64,000 nucleotides of DNA from Ascaphus truei (GCA_036426205.1 CM071568.1:231853727-231917726); one strand, 5' to 3'. Positions 47,440 through 59,925 are shown, numbered from the stretch's first letter. Translations and numbers: made by a program. The notes: a model not told the origin generated them from the sequence alone.

Positions 47440-49880
47440 GCGAGGCACAGTGTCATCTTATGGGGTTGCGACCCTGTTCTCAGAGTCCTTTCAGCCAGAG
47501 CTCCAACTTGCCAAAGCTGTTGTTCTAGGTCATCTATTACATCTATGGGTTAAGCGCGAGAACTACTTATTCAATTTTTTTAACGTGTACACTCCATCCA
47601 GAGAACCTGCAAGACTGCAGTTCTTCACCACACTGCCCGACTATCTTGAGACTGTTGACGCGGATGAGTGCATAGTAATGGGGGTGATTTCAACTGCACT
47701 CTCGAGGCACTGGACCAAAATGGGACAGAGCCGTACCCCCTCTCCACGTCGGCGCTGCGGGAGATAATCAGATACAACTTCATTGTTGTTGTCTAGTGAA
47801 AATAACATCCCAGGGCATCCAATGAGTTCACCTACGTTAGGGTGTGGGGTGAACTGTGTCCTGGAACCCAAATCGACAGACTGTATATATCCAGCCATAG
47901 CCTATCACGAGCCCAGTCCAGTGTCATTAGGTTTGCGCTGTTCACAGACCACTATTGTGTGTCAGTGACAGTGGCACTCATAACAGCAGTGCCCTCAGCC
48001 GCTTAATGGCACTTTAATAACACGTTGTTAGAGGACAAGGTTAGCAACGTCGGCCCAGGAGTTTTGGATGGCCTGGAGAGGTTTCAGGGTGAACTTCGTC
48101 ATGTTAGAGCAATGGTAGGATGTAGACACGGTTCGCCTGCACCTCATGTGTCAGAAGTACTGCACAGGTGCTAGCAGACAGCACACAGCTTTGATCTAAG
48201 CCCTAAGGGGGGAAGTTCTCGATTGAGAAGCGTCTATCTGAGTCAGTGGACCAATACCTGTAGAGTGTGTACGTGGAGAGGAATTGAGCTCTGACACTTG
48301 GAAGAATGGCAAACTCGGGGGACATCCCGCATCCATTTCAATAGGGAGATGGATCATGCCTCTTCTGCGCACTGGAGGAGAAGAAGGGAAATCATAAGCA
48401 CATCACCTGATTACTTGTGGTCGATGGTTCACCTCTGATAGAGCCGGAGAGTATCTGGGACAGAGCCTAGAGTTTTTATATTAACTGGTTCTCTGCAGGA
48501 TCTTATGTAGAGAGCGTCCCATGGTCAGTGAGGGTGTAAGGGAGCTGCTTGAGTTACTGCTGACTCTTGTCGAGTTCTTTGAAGCTCCCGTGGAACATCC
48601 CCAGGGCTAGACAGCCTGACCATGGAGTTCTTCCAGTTTTTGTGGGAGACGGTGGGACCTGATTTTACAGAGATCCTTACATGCCCCTTTCATGTCGGTG
48701 GGCAGTTCTGAAGTTCCACCACATCTCCAACTGGTAACCAGTCTCGCTGCTCAATACGGACTAAAAGATCATAGCAAAGCGGTCTCGCAGAGGCTCATGT
48801 TCATGCTGGCAGAGGTAATTCACCCGACCAGTCCTATTCTGTCCCAGAACAAATAATTCATAATAATATCTTTCCGGTTTTGGACCTGCTGCACTATGTG
48901 CAGAGTACTGGTCTGTCACTCGTCTTACTTCCCTAGGATCAGGAGAAGGTGTTTGACAGGGTGGATCATCATTACCTTAAACAAACTCTGCAAGCATTCA
49001 GGTTTAGCCCCCAATTTGTGGGCCTTCTGCAGATACTGTACGCCTCTACAGAGTGTCTGTTAAAGATTAATTGGTCCCTGATAGCACCTTTTAGTGTTTG
49101 TTTGGTGAGTACGTTAAGATGTACCCTGTCCGGGCAACTGTACACACTGGCCATTGATCCCTTCCTCTGACTACTGAGGTAGAGGCTCACCTTGCTTGTA
49201 CTAAGGGAGCCTGACATGCGGATAGTCTGGTCAGCCTATACTGATGACGTGGACTAGGAGCTAGTTGATCAGGAGTGGGCACAAATGTGCCAAGAGGTCT
49301 ATACAGCGGCCTCATTAGCTCAGATCGACTGATCCAAGTGCTCTGGCTTTTGGTGGGACTCTTACAGGTGAAGTCCTTCCCCATCCATTCTGTAATATCA
49401 TGGGGGAGCGATACTCAAGTATCTCGGAGGACTATGAGTGATGGGACTGGATAGAAGCAGAAGTGCTTGTACACCACCTACTTCTGCTCGGTGCCCGCAT
49501 CCCTCGCCATATGATCCAGGAGATAAAGGATGCTATTTCGACTCACGCCCTTCACCGAGGGGATATTGCCGACCAGAGAGACAGGCTCAACCTTCACCAC
49601 CAGCTCTCCGAATCTTTGTGTGGGTTCTATGCCATGGCAGCCCCCTCTGACCCCAACTTTAGTAGGTTGGAGGACATGTTCTTGGCATATTTCCGCAGCA
49701 TGCTAAGGAAGTGGCTGTACTCTCTCATACTCATGTTATAGTACACTACCTTGCCTTCATCGCCCGCTCCGATACCATCTGGAGGCGGGCACTACCAGAT
49801 AAGGAGCGCGAGAGGCTCCAGTAGAGGGACTACCTCTACCCTGCGGGTCCATATCCTATCCTGCAGTCAGCAGTGTTCCA
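47440..49880 (+). mobile_element. Tx1-type non-LTR retrotransposon, decayed
   Basis: Plus-strand fragments in several frames give an EN part (LFNFFNVYTPSREPARLQFF; the IVMGG-DFN region; FTDHYCVSVTV) from 47490 to about 47985. They also give an RT part (MFDRVDHHYLKQTLQAFRFS; PQFVGLLQILYASTECLLKI; LSGQLYTLAIDPFL) at 48949-49170, and a C-terminal part (LLLLGARIPRHMIQEIKDAI; LSESLCGFYAMAAPSD) at 49463-49650. These resemble Xenopus Tx1 ORF2 as I remember it. Many stops and frame changes; ORF1 not seen. Confidence 0.78.
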
Positions 49881-49948
49881 ATAACTCATTGTTTCCTCAT
49901 ATATTCTATTTAGTTTATTATCTGTTTCATTTCCCTCACCCCTCCATC

Positions 49949-50188
49949 CTAGTTTAAAATACCCTCCAACCTTTTTAACATTCTCCACCCTAGCACAGAA
50001 GATCCCTCTTCATTGAGGTGCAATCCGTTCCTAGCATAAAGATGGCATCTCTCAGAAAAGGAGTCCGAGTGCTCTAAAAACCCAAAACCCTCCTTCCTAC
50101 ACCACTTTCTTAGCCATGCATTAACCTCCCTAATCGCCGACTGTCTCCTTGCGGTAGCGCATGGCACTGGTTTTATTTCATAATACAA
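49949..50188 (-). pseudogene. SGNH-esterase C-terminal fragment, probably from a LINE ORF1
   Basis: The 79-codon frame includes IREVNAWLRKWCRKEGFGFL and LYARNGLHLNEEGSSVLG. GFGFLEHSDSF...GLHLN-x-x-G is the end of SGNH hydrolase domains; esterase domains occur in ORF1 of CR1-like LINEs. The catalytic Asp-x-x-His is Asn-Gly-Leu-His here, so the Asp is lost. No EN/RT of the same element is seen next to it. Confidence 0.6.
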
Positions 50189-50299
50189 CTACAAATAATT
50201 TAAACAAAAAGAAAAGAAAAAAAATCTCTCTCCCTCTCTCTATTACTAATCTTTCTCTCGTCCCACACACCATCTCCCTTCCCTTAACAGAAAGTGTGC

Positions 50300-50555
50300 G
50301 ACAAACATGCAGAAAGTGGGAGTGGCAAAATAAATGCTTTCAGTTTTGGACTCCACGTAATCCGCAGAACCGATTCTGGTAGATTCCACATAGGACGGAA
50401 TTCACTGGCAGATTCCGAGGATTCCACACGGATTTACGAGGACACAAAACACCTCCAGATTTCATTCCACAGATCGGATTGCACGTCTAAAACTGGGAAA
50501 CATTTGCAGAACGGATACTTACAGGTTCGCCCATCTCTAGCCACATGTAAAATAT
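50300..50555. repeat. hAT-like MITE fragment, family A copy 3 (right end)
   Basis: It ends GTTCGCCCATCTCTAG, the reverse complement of the CTAGAGATGGGCGAA terminus. The body is full of GATTCCRNGGATTCC-like words as in copies 1 and 2. Confidence 0.55.
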
Positions 50556-51262
50556 GAAGGTCTAAGCACATGGGTTCATTGTGCTTTCATATTCTATAAT
50601 GTAGCTTACGTTTACAGCTCCATGTAGATGATTTCTATTTTAAATTGTGTGTTGTACTCTACTCAATTTTCTTTGTATCTAACACTGTAGAGTATAACAA
50701 TTGTACTATATTAGCAAACCTATACAGTTTGTTGTATCAGATCATACTTATCTTTCCTTTATATCCAAATACCAGCAATACAACAGTCTTTGCGACCCTT
50801 ATTGGTTTTCTACCAATGTTATATTTGTTCACAATAGGCTTATTAACATTCATGGTTCCCTCGAGGAGACCAAGGGACCACCAAGTCATGTTCTCCCACA
50901 AGTAACATTGCTTTTAGCACTATTACATTTATACATTTGAGAGAAATCACAATAGAATGGTGTTTGCCACATACTGTAAGTATCTATTGAAATTCCTATG
51001 CCTGAAATATGCAACAAAACTGAGGACTGTTGGGATTGTTATATCCACTACAAATACATTGTTGGATGCTCTTGAAACATGTGAAAAACAAATGACGTAT
51101 TCTATACATTTGTATTACAGTAAATCAGAAGACAATCTACAGAGACAATTGTGCTTAGGTTTGCAGGGTTTGTTCATATCGCAGCAAATTTCTCATTAAA
51201 TTACAATTGAAAAGTACTGCTTCACATTGCTCATTGTGGTAAAATAAGCAGTCAAGCCTCAC
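50556..51262. other. Intron, nothing recognised
   Basis: AT-rich with short frames without domain signals. Confidence 0.5.
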
Positions 51263-51436
51263 CTTTTGCGATTTGAGGAAAGGAATCCATACATGTTCCA
51301 TTAGTTCCTGACGATAGCGTCTTGAAAAGGACCCAACATAAGATACAAAGGCAGCGGTCAACAGGACATCTCCACATAAAGTCTTCTCTTGGGCTTCAAA
51401 GATTTTGATGGATTGACTCCAGCGAATATTTTCAGA
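51263..51436 (-). CDS. Dynein heavy chain exon B: stalk exit into AAA5
   Basis: 174 nt, 58 codons, phase 0 at both ends. It encodes [60 protein letters not shown]-x-IRW and LCGDVLL-x-(A/T)AF-x-SY are typical of the segment after coiled coil 2. The acceptor is GTTTTCAG and the donor GTGAGG. Confidence 0.96.
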
Positions 51437-51679
51437 CTGAAAACAAATATTTTAGAATTCTTCATAATAAGTTCTGTATATGTTTGACATTTACTGTACA
51501 CTGCACTGACAATTAGTTCATAAAAGGAATTAGAACAACATTCTCTAACAGTGACTTAGTGACAACAATGTCTAGTTTCCAAACCCACTTAGAGATGTCT
51601 CGCACTTCGTTTTGATGAACGTTGTGGCTCTCAGTGCATTTCTAACATGCGTACCACTGTCACTGGAGTCTATTAACAC

Positions 51680-51876
51680 TTAACTCTTTGGGGCAATCCA
51701 GGGGCACCACGGTGTAGCGGCTACGTTTTGCAGGGGAGATCGCATCCTGCACTCCCATGTTACGCAGGGAAATGGAAGAGGAGGACTCGTCCTTTGCCGT
51801 TTCCAGTTTGAGGGCCGCCGTGATCACATGACTGCACCATTTGCCGGAAGTGCCACTCCAGCACTCAATGGGTTAA
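51680..51876. repeat. TTAA-ended MITE, possibly piggyBac-like
   Basis: The ends TTAACTCTTTGGGGC and (reverse complement) TTAACCCATTGAGTGC are similar, with TTAA at both borders. The body is GC-rich and 197 bp long. Superfamily inferred from TTAA only. Confidence 0.5.
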
Positions 51877-52260
51877 CCGAGTAAAGCTGAGTGCAGTGAA
51901 ATTATCTGCAGGCCATTCCAGCACCGAAGCAGTAACATAATCACATTTGGCACTTGAGGGGCCAGCAGTGCATTTTGTTGGAAGGCCATGCAATGCAGGG
52001 AAATTCCCCCCTGAGTTTGGTAATGTAATGACCTTCCACATTTGGGACTTCATTATATAATCCTTTTAAAATCTAAGGCTGAGGTAATTTGATAAATTCT
52101 TAGAGTAATTATCCAATTTCCAAGGAAAACATGATGTTCATGTTTTGCTCTGAAAGCTTACAGCAAATACGAGAAAATACAGATGTGTATGTAGTTTATG
52201 GTCTATATGTTTATAAGTTTATGGGCTATATTTCTATCCTCCTCCTGGCAGTAATCCCTG
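51877..52260. other. Intron, nothing recognised
   Basis: No repeat ends or domains were found. Confidence 0.45.
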
Positions 52261-52769
52261 TGTAAGGGCAGGTTTGCCAGGAGTTATCATGGGTTTCCCC
52301 CACCTCAAGCACTTGCCCTGAAATGGTGAAGGTAGGTCACCTGACCCCGTGTCCAATCAAGAGACACATGGGCGGTGCCTGCTGAAACTATTAAAGAGCA
52401 GTGTCACTTACTATTTAGAGTTAGTGTTATAAGTTGGTTAGTGAAGTGTGTAGGAGTAGTGAGGAGTTAGCCACCCGATGAGTAGAGCTGATAGACTTAG
52501 GTGGACCAAATACCTCTCATCCTGCTTAGGGGGTGAGGGAAGAGCTAGCCCCACTCTGGGTGGCCTTAGGCTCAGAGTGGAGGCAGGGGACATCCTGAAG
52601 GAGGACAGCTGGCTGGCTGAGTATATTCTGTACCTGACTGCTACTGCTGAGAAGCTAATAAAGAGCTGCTGCTATTTAAAGAGACAGTGTTTGTGAGACT
52701 GGAATCTCTCATCCCTGGGAGGGGATTCTGCAGTAGGGATTCCACCTCATATCCTTGGGGCCTGCTACA
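52261..52769 (+). mobile_element. LTR of a gypsy-like element with a short internal remnant
   Basis: It starts TGTAAGGGCAGG and ends CCTGCTACA, followed by GATGGAGGCGCTGCACC. The internal remnant to about 52910 shares blocks with the 11.7-kb copy. The LTR is 509 bp and differs from the 11854-12431 LTR, while the following internal sequence is shared. No second LTR was found before 54 kb. Confidence 0.55.
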
Positions 52770-52941
52770 GATGGAGGCGCTGCACCATTAGAGGAGAACA
52801 AAGGCATCCACCCCAAAAACCTGTCCTGTTGTCCCCCATGTCACAGCGGGAGACTCAGGCCCTCCTGTTGCCAGCAGGTATGCATCACACTCAGACATGT
52901 AGCCAGACCTTGAGACACTCTAGGGTACCCAATGTGAGGTT

Positions 52942-52958
52942 GGGGGGGGGGGGGGGGG
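52942..52958. repeat. Poly-G run
   Basis: Seventeen consecutive G. Confidence 0.95.
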
Positions 52959-54479
52959 AGGTTCCATGGGCTACATGTAAAACTGTCCAAAATGCATTTG
53001 CTAAATTTTAAGCATTTTATCCCCAAATTCGATTCCTTGTCAAATGTTTCGCCAAGCCTCAAAGAACTTCAAAAGTAGCAACAAAAAAAAGTCCAAGAAT
53101 TTGCAATTTTTGCAAGCTGTGGAAGAAACAGTGTGTGCCTTATTTATAGTCTCAGCATTAAGCAAAGCAAGCGATTTTAGAAAATTTTGCAAATGAGTAT
53201 ATCAGATGAAATTGCAATGCACACTGACTTAATGCTTGGCAGGTGGCTTGCAGATTCTGACGCGGGTGCTGACAACCTCACATTAAATTGTTGCACTACT
53301 GAGAGTGCCAAGTTGAATGATTTCACAAAGCACTTTGGAATTAGTGAAATAGTAAAATGTTAAAAGTTTGCAGAAATACCTGTAAACTCTGCTCATGTGG
53401 CCCTACTAATTACCACTGATCGCCAATACTCAGTCTAAAGATAGATTATGGTTCTGGGTAGATGAGAGAGCAGCGGTGGCAGTAATAAGTAAAATAAAGA
53501 AGACAATCTGGTGAGGCCGACAGTTGATGCGAGTTACAGTATTGTATTTCTGCATCTTTAAAAGTAATCAGGATGCCACCATTATCCAATACATAGCTGC
53601 TACAGTAAGTGAGACTTCAGCTTTAACTTATCTTCTACAGTGAAGAAAACTCTTTTTATTTAGAGGGGAAAAAAACTTGATTGATCTATGCCCTGTTTAT
53701 GTCTCATGTAAGTAAGTCGTAAACAAAAATGAAAATCCTTTCTTTAATCTCAGAAAGAACTTTAAGATTTTCTAAAAACATGGAATGATCATTTATTTAA
53801 ATATTCAATAATTCCACCATACCATCCATATGTCATAAATCACAAGTGACATTGGCTAACAAGAGTTTAAGAGTTGGAACATGCAGTGTAGTACATTTCA
53901 AGACAGTTAAAAATCACTATCATTTTATTCTAATGCCTTATAGATTGCTTGTAATGTCATCTTGGCTAGGATGGCCCATTTCTAATTTTTAACCGCTACT
54001 TAGCTATGGAGTTAGTTAATGATTAAATATAAACAGTTAGATTTATTAGTCTGATGCTTGAGCTTCCAGGTCAATGCTATATACTGTAGGGGAAATCATC
54101 ACTCTAGATATTTTTCTACTTGTCTTCTAGTCACAAAGTATTTATTCTACAGTGAAATAGGTTTGATGGTCTCAATTAATCGCTGTAAACATTATTTTCC
54201 CAGACTCACAAAATACCACTATCAAGGAAAACCCTATGTCCTTGGAGACCATTTTCTCATACTTGAAGGTGCATGAATATTACTCAATGCTTCATGATAG
54301 AGGTTAAAAACATAGTAATGTATTTCTTTATGCTGCTCTCTTTGAGTCTTACACTACAGACCTTGTTACTAAATTGATTTGAATTGGCAAAGATAAATCA
54401 GGAATCCTGCCTAGCTGTTTTTTTTAACAAAGGATGTTTCTATCTGACTGTACAGCTGATTCTGCTAAAATAGGACTGA
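52959..54479. other. Intron, nothing recognised
   Basis: AT-rich. No terminal repeat or coding domain was recognised. Confidence 0.45.
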
Positions 54480-54559
54480 TTATCTCCTTATTAACATGTG
54501 AGGCCCACCCCTGGGTATCCCGTCTTCTGGAGCAAAATAGAATAGCTAAGTAACCTACA

Positions 54560-56868
54560 CATCTTCATAGATGCGATGAGCCTTGTATTTCATGACCCTA
54601 ATCGCTGTGCTATGGCTGAAGCAATTCTGATTAATCTCGCCAGGGTAGGCGTACCACTGCTGAGTATGCCGTGGAATTCTGTAGATGGGTAGTTGACAAC
54701 CTGGAATACATCAGCACAGAGGTTCCATTTTCACAGGGGCCTGTCTGATCAGATAAAGGATGAATTTGCTCTGATTGTTGCTCCAACGGTATAGGAAGAC
54801 TTCGTTCACTTTTGTATCCAGATAGGCCTAAGGATTTTTGGAGAGGAGACTAGAGAAACAAAGCTTCACTACAGGCAGTCCTGGTTCAAGAAGGTTTATT
54901 ACTCTGTCAACTTCAAGGGTTCTAGAAATGGCAGTTTCCCTAGCTCCAAAAGCTGAAACAATGCAGGTGAACACTGTTTGAGGACGAATCAGCTCTGAGG
55001 TGAGAAGCCGATGTCACTCTGAACACTTATGTTTGTATTGTGGCAACTGTGGTATTTTCCTAGCAAGTTGTCCTAACAATCCAAGGAGGCGATCGTCCAC
55101 TCAAGGTCCATAAAGCTACAATCTGTCACAACCTGTATACTTCACCACTCAAGAGAATAGCAACATTCACATTAGGTACCCCTACTTCTTTTTGACTATT
55201 CTTCTTAAGGAAGGTACTCACCTCATCTCTACCACTGCTGTGACTGACTCAGGTGCGGGGGAAATTGTATGGATTTTGAATTTGCCAAAGATAGCTTGGT
55301 TTTGTCCAAGCCCAAAGACTCTCCTGTGAAGTTGAAAGTAGATGATGGTTCTCCACTAAGCCCTGGTCTTATTACCCATGAAACTGGTAAGCTAACCCTC
55401 ATAGTGGAGCCCAGCCACCAATAAGATTTAATTTAACCTAATTACTTCACCTCAGTTTCCAGTTATTCTGGGTAATCCCTGGCTCATGGTCCATAACCGT
55501 CAAATCAACAGGAAAACCAGAACTGTCCCATTTCCCCCAGAGCATTGTGAACTCCTTTGCCTGCTCTCAAAATGGTCACCTGATAAAATGGCAATGTGTG
55601 GAATTTCCTCCACTCATTCTGCTACACTACCACCACCACCACCACAATATCAAGAATTTCAGGATGTGTGTGATAAAAGAAATGCAGATAAGCTCCCTCC
55701 ACAATGACCATATGACTGTCCAATTGAATTGCTGCCAAGTGCAGCAATTCCTTTTGGAAGAATCTGTTCCCTTTCCAAACCTGAACTACAGTGCACAAGT
55801 CCTTAGAATGTATTTACAAGAGAACCTTTCTAAAGGTTTAATTCGACCCTCTATCTCTCTTGCTGGGGCCGCTCTCTTCTTTGGGTTCTTTCAGGAACTG
55901 AACAACATCACAATTAAAAATAGATGCCCACAACCATTGATTACCACTACCTACCATTGTCGCCATAGACAAACTATATATAAAGCTAGAGAAATGTGAG
56001 TTTGAAAAAACCTTTATGCGATTCCTCGGGTATATCATCTCCCCTGAAGAGCTGAGTATGGATCCTAGTAAGATTCAAGCTGTTGTGGAATTGCCTATTC
56101 CAAAGAGCATGATGAATATTCAGAGGTTTGTGGGCTTTGCCAATTTCTATAGATGCTTCATTAAAAATGTATGTAGTCTAACTGCTTCCATTACCCAAAA
56201 CACCTGAAAATATGTTCATTTTGAGTGGTCCCCAGAAGCAAATGCAGCCTTTGAGTGACAGAAGTGACTCTTAACTTATGCACTTTTCGTCATTCATCAA
56301 AATCCTGAACTTCCATTCATAGTGAAACTTGATACTTCTGACTGCCATCGAAGCTATTCTCTCTCAAAAGATTCGACGAAAGATGCTTCTTCACCCTTAT
56401 ATATCTTATGCTTACCAAATGTCATCAGCATAGAAGAACTACGGTATGACATTGGGAGCAAGGAGCCTTCTCTGAATGGCGACACCTCCTGGAAGGAGCC
56501 ACTCATCTGGTCACCATCCTTACTGATCAGAAATTAACAATGTATTTGATCAGCAAAGAGACAGTCTACCCGACAACTTTGTTGGGCTCTATTCTTTTTA
56601 GAATTAAATATCCTGATTTCATACTGCCCTGGACCTAAGAATGGGAACGCAGATGCTCTCTCCAGGTTGTCTCCTAATTCCTCTTCAAGTGCTAAATTTA
56701 AAGAAACCATTCTGCCAAATAAACATTTCCTTGGCATTACCTTTTCCTCTGACCTTTTCTGACGTATTAAGTGAACCTATTCCAATGAACTGCTTTAAAC
56801 AATCCTTCCGCCGGATGTCAATATGGATCTGCAGGATGACCTTTTGACCTTCCAAAACCGTCTGTTTG
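54560..56868 (+). pseudogene. Gypsy gag-pro-RT-RNase H pseudogene
   Basis: The RT has lost two blocks: the segment after PSISLAGAALFF jumps to ELNNITIKNRCPQP, and the catalytic YADD region is gone before the MRFLGYIISPEELSMDPSKI string. QRFVGFANFYRCFIKN marks the RT-RNase H joint. The protease DSGA motif is kept. It cannot make an active enzyme. Confidence 0.82.
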
Positions 56869-57610
56869 TGTAACGCTGGCGCTGCCCAAGATAGGACCCC
56901 GGTACTGAGGTGGGGAAGTATAGAACCACACACCCACAGCAGCGGAAGCGTGCCTGACAGGCGGATTGTCAAACGTAGCCGGGTCTGGGTTGGAGAGAGC
57001 GGGTTAGTCCTGATACTTGCCAATGTCTTGGGATGGAGAGGTCAGAATTGTCAAAGTCTGTTAAGCCGTGGTTTGGGTTTGGACAGGACAGAATCGTAGA
57101 AGTCCGTATAGCCGTGGTCTGGGTTAGAGAGGTACGCAGAGTCGAGGGTAAGACGGGGTTTGATGTCCAGAGGGGTTCAGAAGTCAAGCAGGGTCGGTAC
57201 ACGTAGAATCCAAACTGCAATAGAGGCAAGACAGGAGCAAGGCACAGCAGGAGCACAAGGCTACAACCAGTTATGCTCAGCAATGACTTGGAGTGAGAGC
57301 AGGGTATAAGTAGGAGACAGGAACCAATTGCAAGGAAGGCGGAGTGGAGTCGTGGCCTCTGTGGAGGCTAGGATAGGCTGCAGGAGACAAGTGGGTATTA
57401 GGAATACTTGCCACACAGTTGGGGAGTGGTGCACGGCATCACATGAGTGCGCCGCGTGCAAGAGAAGCGCGGCGCGTCCGAGGGGGCACAGCTAAGCTCC
57501 GTGGCAGCCTAGAAGAGCTGCGCGAATGCTCTGATGCTAGAGCGGAGGTCTGTGCGGCGACATATAAGGAGGGAACACGTCGCAAAGGACATGTTCCCCG
57601 ATTCCTTACA
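56869..57610. mobile_element. Solo LTR nested in the gypsy integrase region
   Basis: 742 bp with TGTAACGC...CCTTACA ends. It is flanked by an exact 5-bp duplication GTTTG (56864-56868 and 57611-57615). If the LTR and one GTTTG are ignored, the integrase frame reads through the junction. It has no internal coding domain, so it is a solo LTR left by recombination of a different family. Confidence 0.85.
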
Positions 57611-58787
57611 GTTTGTTCCTGAAAGAGTAATGTTGGGAGTCCTTCAACTTATGCAGAATTCTAAACCTGCTGGCTAACCAGGTATCCAAAAGACACAGGA
57701 ACTTTTGTCCCACTCTTTTTGCTGGCCCAAACTTTCACAAGATGACACATTTATGGACATTTCCTGAGACACCTGTGCAAGGAACAAGACCCCTCGTGCC
57801 TCCCCTCTGGGCTTGCTACAGACACTACCTGTGCCTACATGTCCTTGGGGGTCCATCTCAGGGCGCACTACAGACAAGACTGCTGACAGAGGGGTGCCAT
57901 TTACATCCAAGTTCTAGAGAGGGTATCCTCCCACAATGGGAATCAGTCTATATCTATCCTCTGCTTTCCCCCTCGGTCAAATGGCCAGACAGAGAGGACA
58001 AACCAGACCCTGAAACAAAATCTGTGTTGTTTCATAGGCCATCTCCAGGACGACTGGGACAAATTCTTGCCCCTCGCGGAATTCGCTTACAACAACAATC
58101 TGCATAATTCAACGCAGCAAACCCCATTTTTAAAAAAAACTATGGATATCACCCAACTTTCATTCCTCCCCTACCAGTCTCCTGTTTCATTCCCACTGTC
58201 TCAGAGAGACTTTCTTCTCTACAAGAGATCCAGGAAAAAAGAAAATGCTGACCAGAACCGCAGATCAGATCCTATGTTGCGAGTAGGAGATAAAGTCTGG
58301 CTATCAACAAGAAACCTAAAGATCTCCACTAGGAACTTAGACAGAATTATATAGGTCTGTTCCAAATTTCCTTAGATCAACCCAAACCTTCCGTTTGGAA
58401 CTCCCTGACTCAATAAAAGTCCATCTGGTAATTCACATCTCACTACTGAAGCTTTTCCGGGAGAATCCTTTTCCTTGGTGCATTCCTCATCCTGACCCTG
58501 TCCAGGTTGATGGTGAGGTGGAATTTGGTATTGATAGGATCTTGGGCTCCAGGATATCCCAAGGGAAATTGCAGTACCTAATCCAGTGGATGGGCTACAG
58601 TCCCAAAAAGAGATCTTGGGAGCTGGCGGGAAATGTTAATGCCCCACTCCTGGTCAGGGCTTTTAAAAAAAGGCATCCCACGAAGCCAGGAAGTGGATTG
58701 TCTGGAGCACGTTACTTGGAAGGGGGAGATAATGTCAGGAGTGCTTCTGGTAAGCCTAGATCCATGGTCCTTCTTCTCAGTCTGTAG
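57611..58787 (+). pseudogene. Gypsy integrase and chromodomain pseudogene
   Basis: SKPAG-x-PGIQKTQELLSHSF and PKL mark the HHCC-adjacent region, NGQTERTNQTL and LPLAEFAYNNNLHNSTQQTP the integrase core end. The chromodomain follows: EVEFGIDRILGSRISQGKLQ, YLIQWMGYSPKKRSWE (58518-58625). Part of the catalytic core is deleted between about 57740 and 57960. The chromodomain directs insertion in chromoviruses. Its aromatic cage appears partly kept. Confidence 0.85.
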
Positions 58788-58850
58788 TTCTTCCAGTCTG
58801 CCACTGGGACTGCTGTGGCAGACACATACACACACACACACAGGTACATC

Positions 58851-59635
58851 ACTGACTTAACATATGGCTAAAATAAGTTAACGCCTCAGTAAACGTTATT
58901 GTGTATCTTAAAAACTCAATAATATTAGGTTATGTCATGTTTCCATCTGGAAAGGGCATCTGTTAAATATAACGGACGCTAGTGCTAATGTTATGTAAAA
59001 GAGGTATTTACCCTAACAGTGCATATCCACAAAGGTCCATTAAAGTTAAGGCAGGGATTTACCTAATGTTACTTAAGTCATAACTAAAAGGTGGAGTTAC
59101 TACATTCCAGACCCTGAAAATAATGGCCCGTTATGAACCCTAAGTTATCTGTCCTCTGGATGTTGGCCTTAAATTTGTAGGGAATGTCTCACTTCAAGTT
59201 GTAAAATGTTCAGAATTTTGACTCTGCTTAACTGCATATATTTTTCAGTTTAATAGACCGTAGATGGACATAATTAATAATTAAGAAGGTAGAGACAGAG
59301 AAAGACAGACGGATCATTAAGTCAGACATAGCACCCATTGTTTTGCTGAAACATGTGATGTGATATACTGTACATGATGGTATAAATCAGACTATTTTGG
59401 TGTACCCATGTGAAATTGTAGTAATTGTTTTTGCTATGGACCGAGCAGTTAAATGTTAAAAACATGTTTGTTTGTGATTTTTTAGATGATAATGAGGAAG
59501 AATAGATTCAATGAACTCATATTAGGATGTCATTTTGCTGGGACAGATTTCTAAAACAAGTCGACTGGCAAATGAAGACTATGATCAAATATATTTATAT
59601 AAAGTTATATAGGGCCCAGGGAGCAGTTAATCCTT

Positions 59636-59636
<1 letters not shown>
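58851..59636. other. Intron, nothing recognised
   Basis: AT-rich with no domain or terminal repeats. Confidence 0.5.
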
Positions 59637-59706
<70 letters not shown>

Positions 59707-59738
59707 ACATACACAATGCACACACAGACACACACCAC
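59637..59738. repeat. CA microsatellite
   Basis: A near-perfect ACACAC array to 59700, then interrupted ACACAT and ACACAG units. Confidence 0.97.
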
Positions 59739-59925
59739 ACCGTCTAAAAAAATATTCACTTTCATCATCTGATCCATTGTGAAGATTAGTAATGGTTTTA
59801 TGAAATACCAGAATGCATATGATCTAGTAAAAATAAGTATTTTTTTTATTTCTGAGTTGAATGTAGAAATGTATTGTTACAGTACATCTTTTTCAAGTGG
59901 TTCTGAGAAATTAAAAGTTACTAAC

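Larger units (their letters stand above)
54480..58850 (+). mobile_element. Chromodomain Ty3/gypsy retrotransposon, decayed and 5' truncated
   Basis: Plus-strand order: gag C-terminal region with a zinc knuckle lacking its His (CLYCGNCGIFLASCP, about 55030-55075), protease (TAVTDSGAG, about 55228-55255), RT with large internal deletions (55690-56040), RNase H region (56040-56660, PGPKNGNADALSRL), integrase (split by a solo LTR, 56690-58350) and a chromodomain (58510-58690). Next come a purine tract (GAAGGGGGAGATAA, 58718-58731) and the start of a 3' LTR at TGTCAGGAGTGC (58733), which fades by about 58850. There are many stops and deletions; the 5' LTR and gag start are missing. Confidence 0.85.

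Noticed and set aside
43189..50555. One 7.4-kb autonomous hAT element bounded by the left end at 43189 and right end at 50555
   Set aside because: No hAT transposase is visible between them; the interior is filled with a Tx1 LINE, MITEs and other repeats, so they are better read as two fragments.
59595..59777. Cys-Val repeat frame
   Set aside because: It is the CA microsatellite read on the minus strand.
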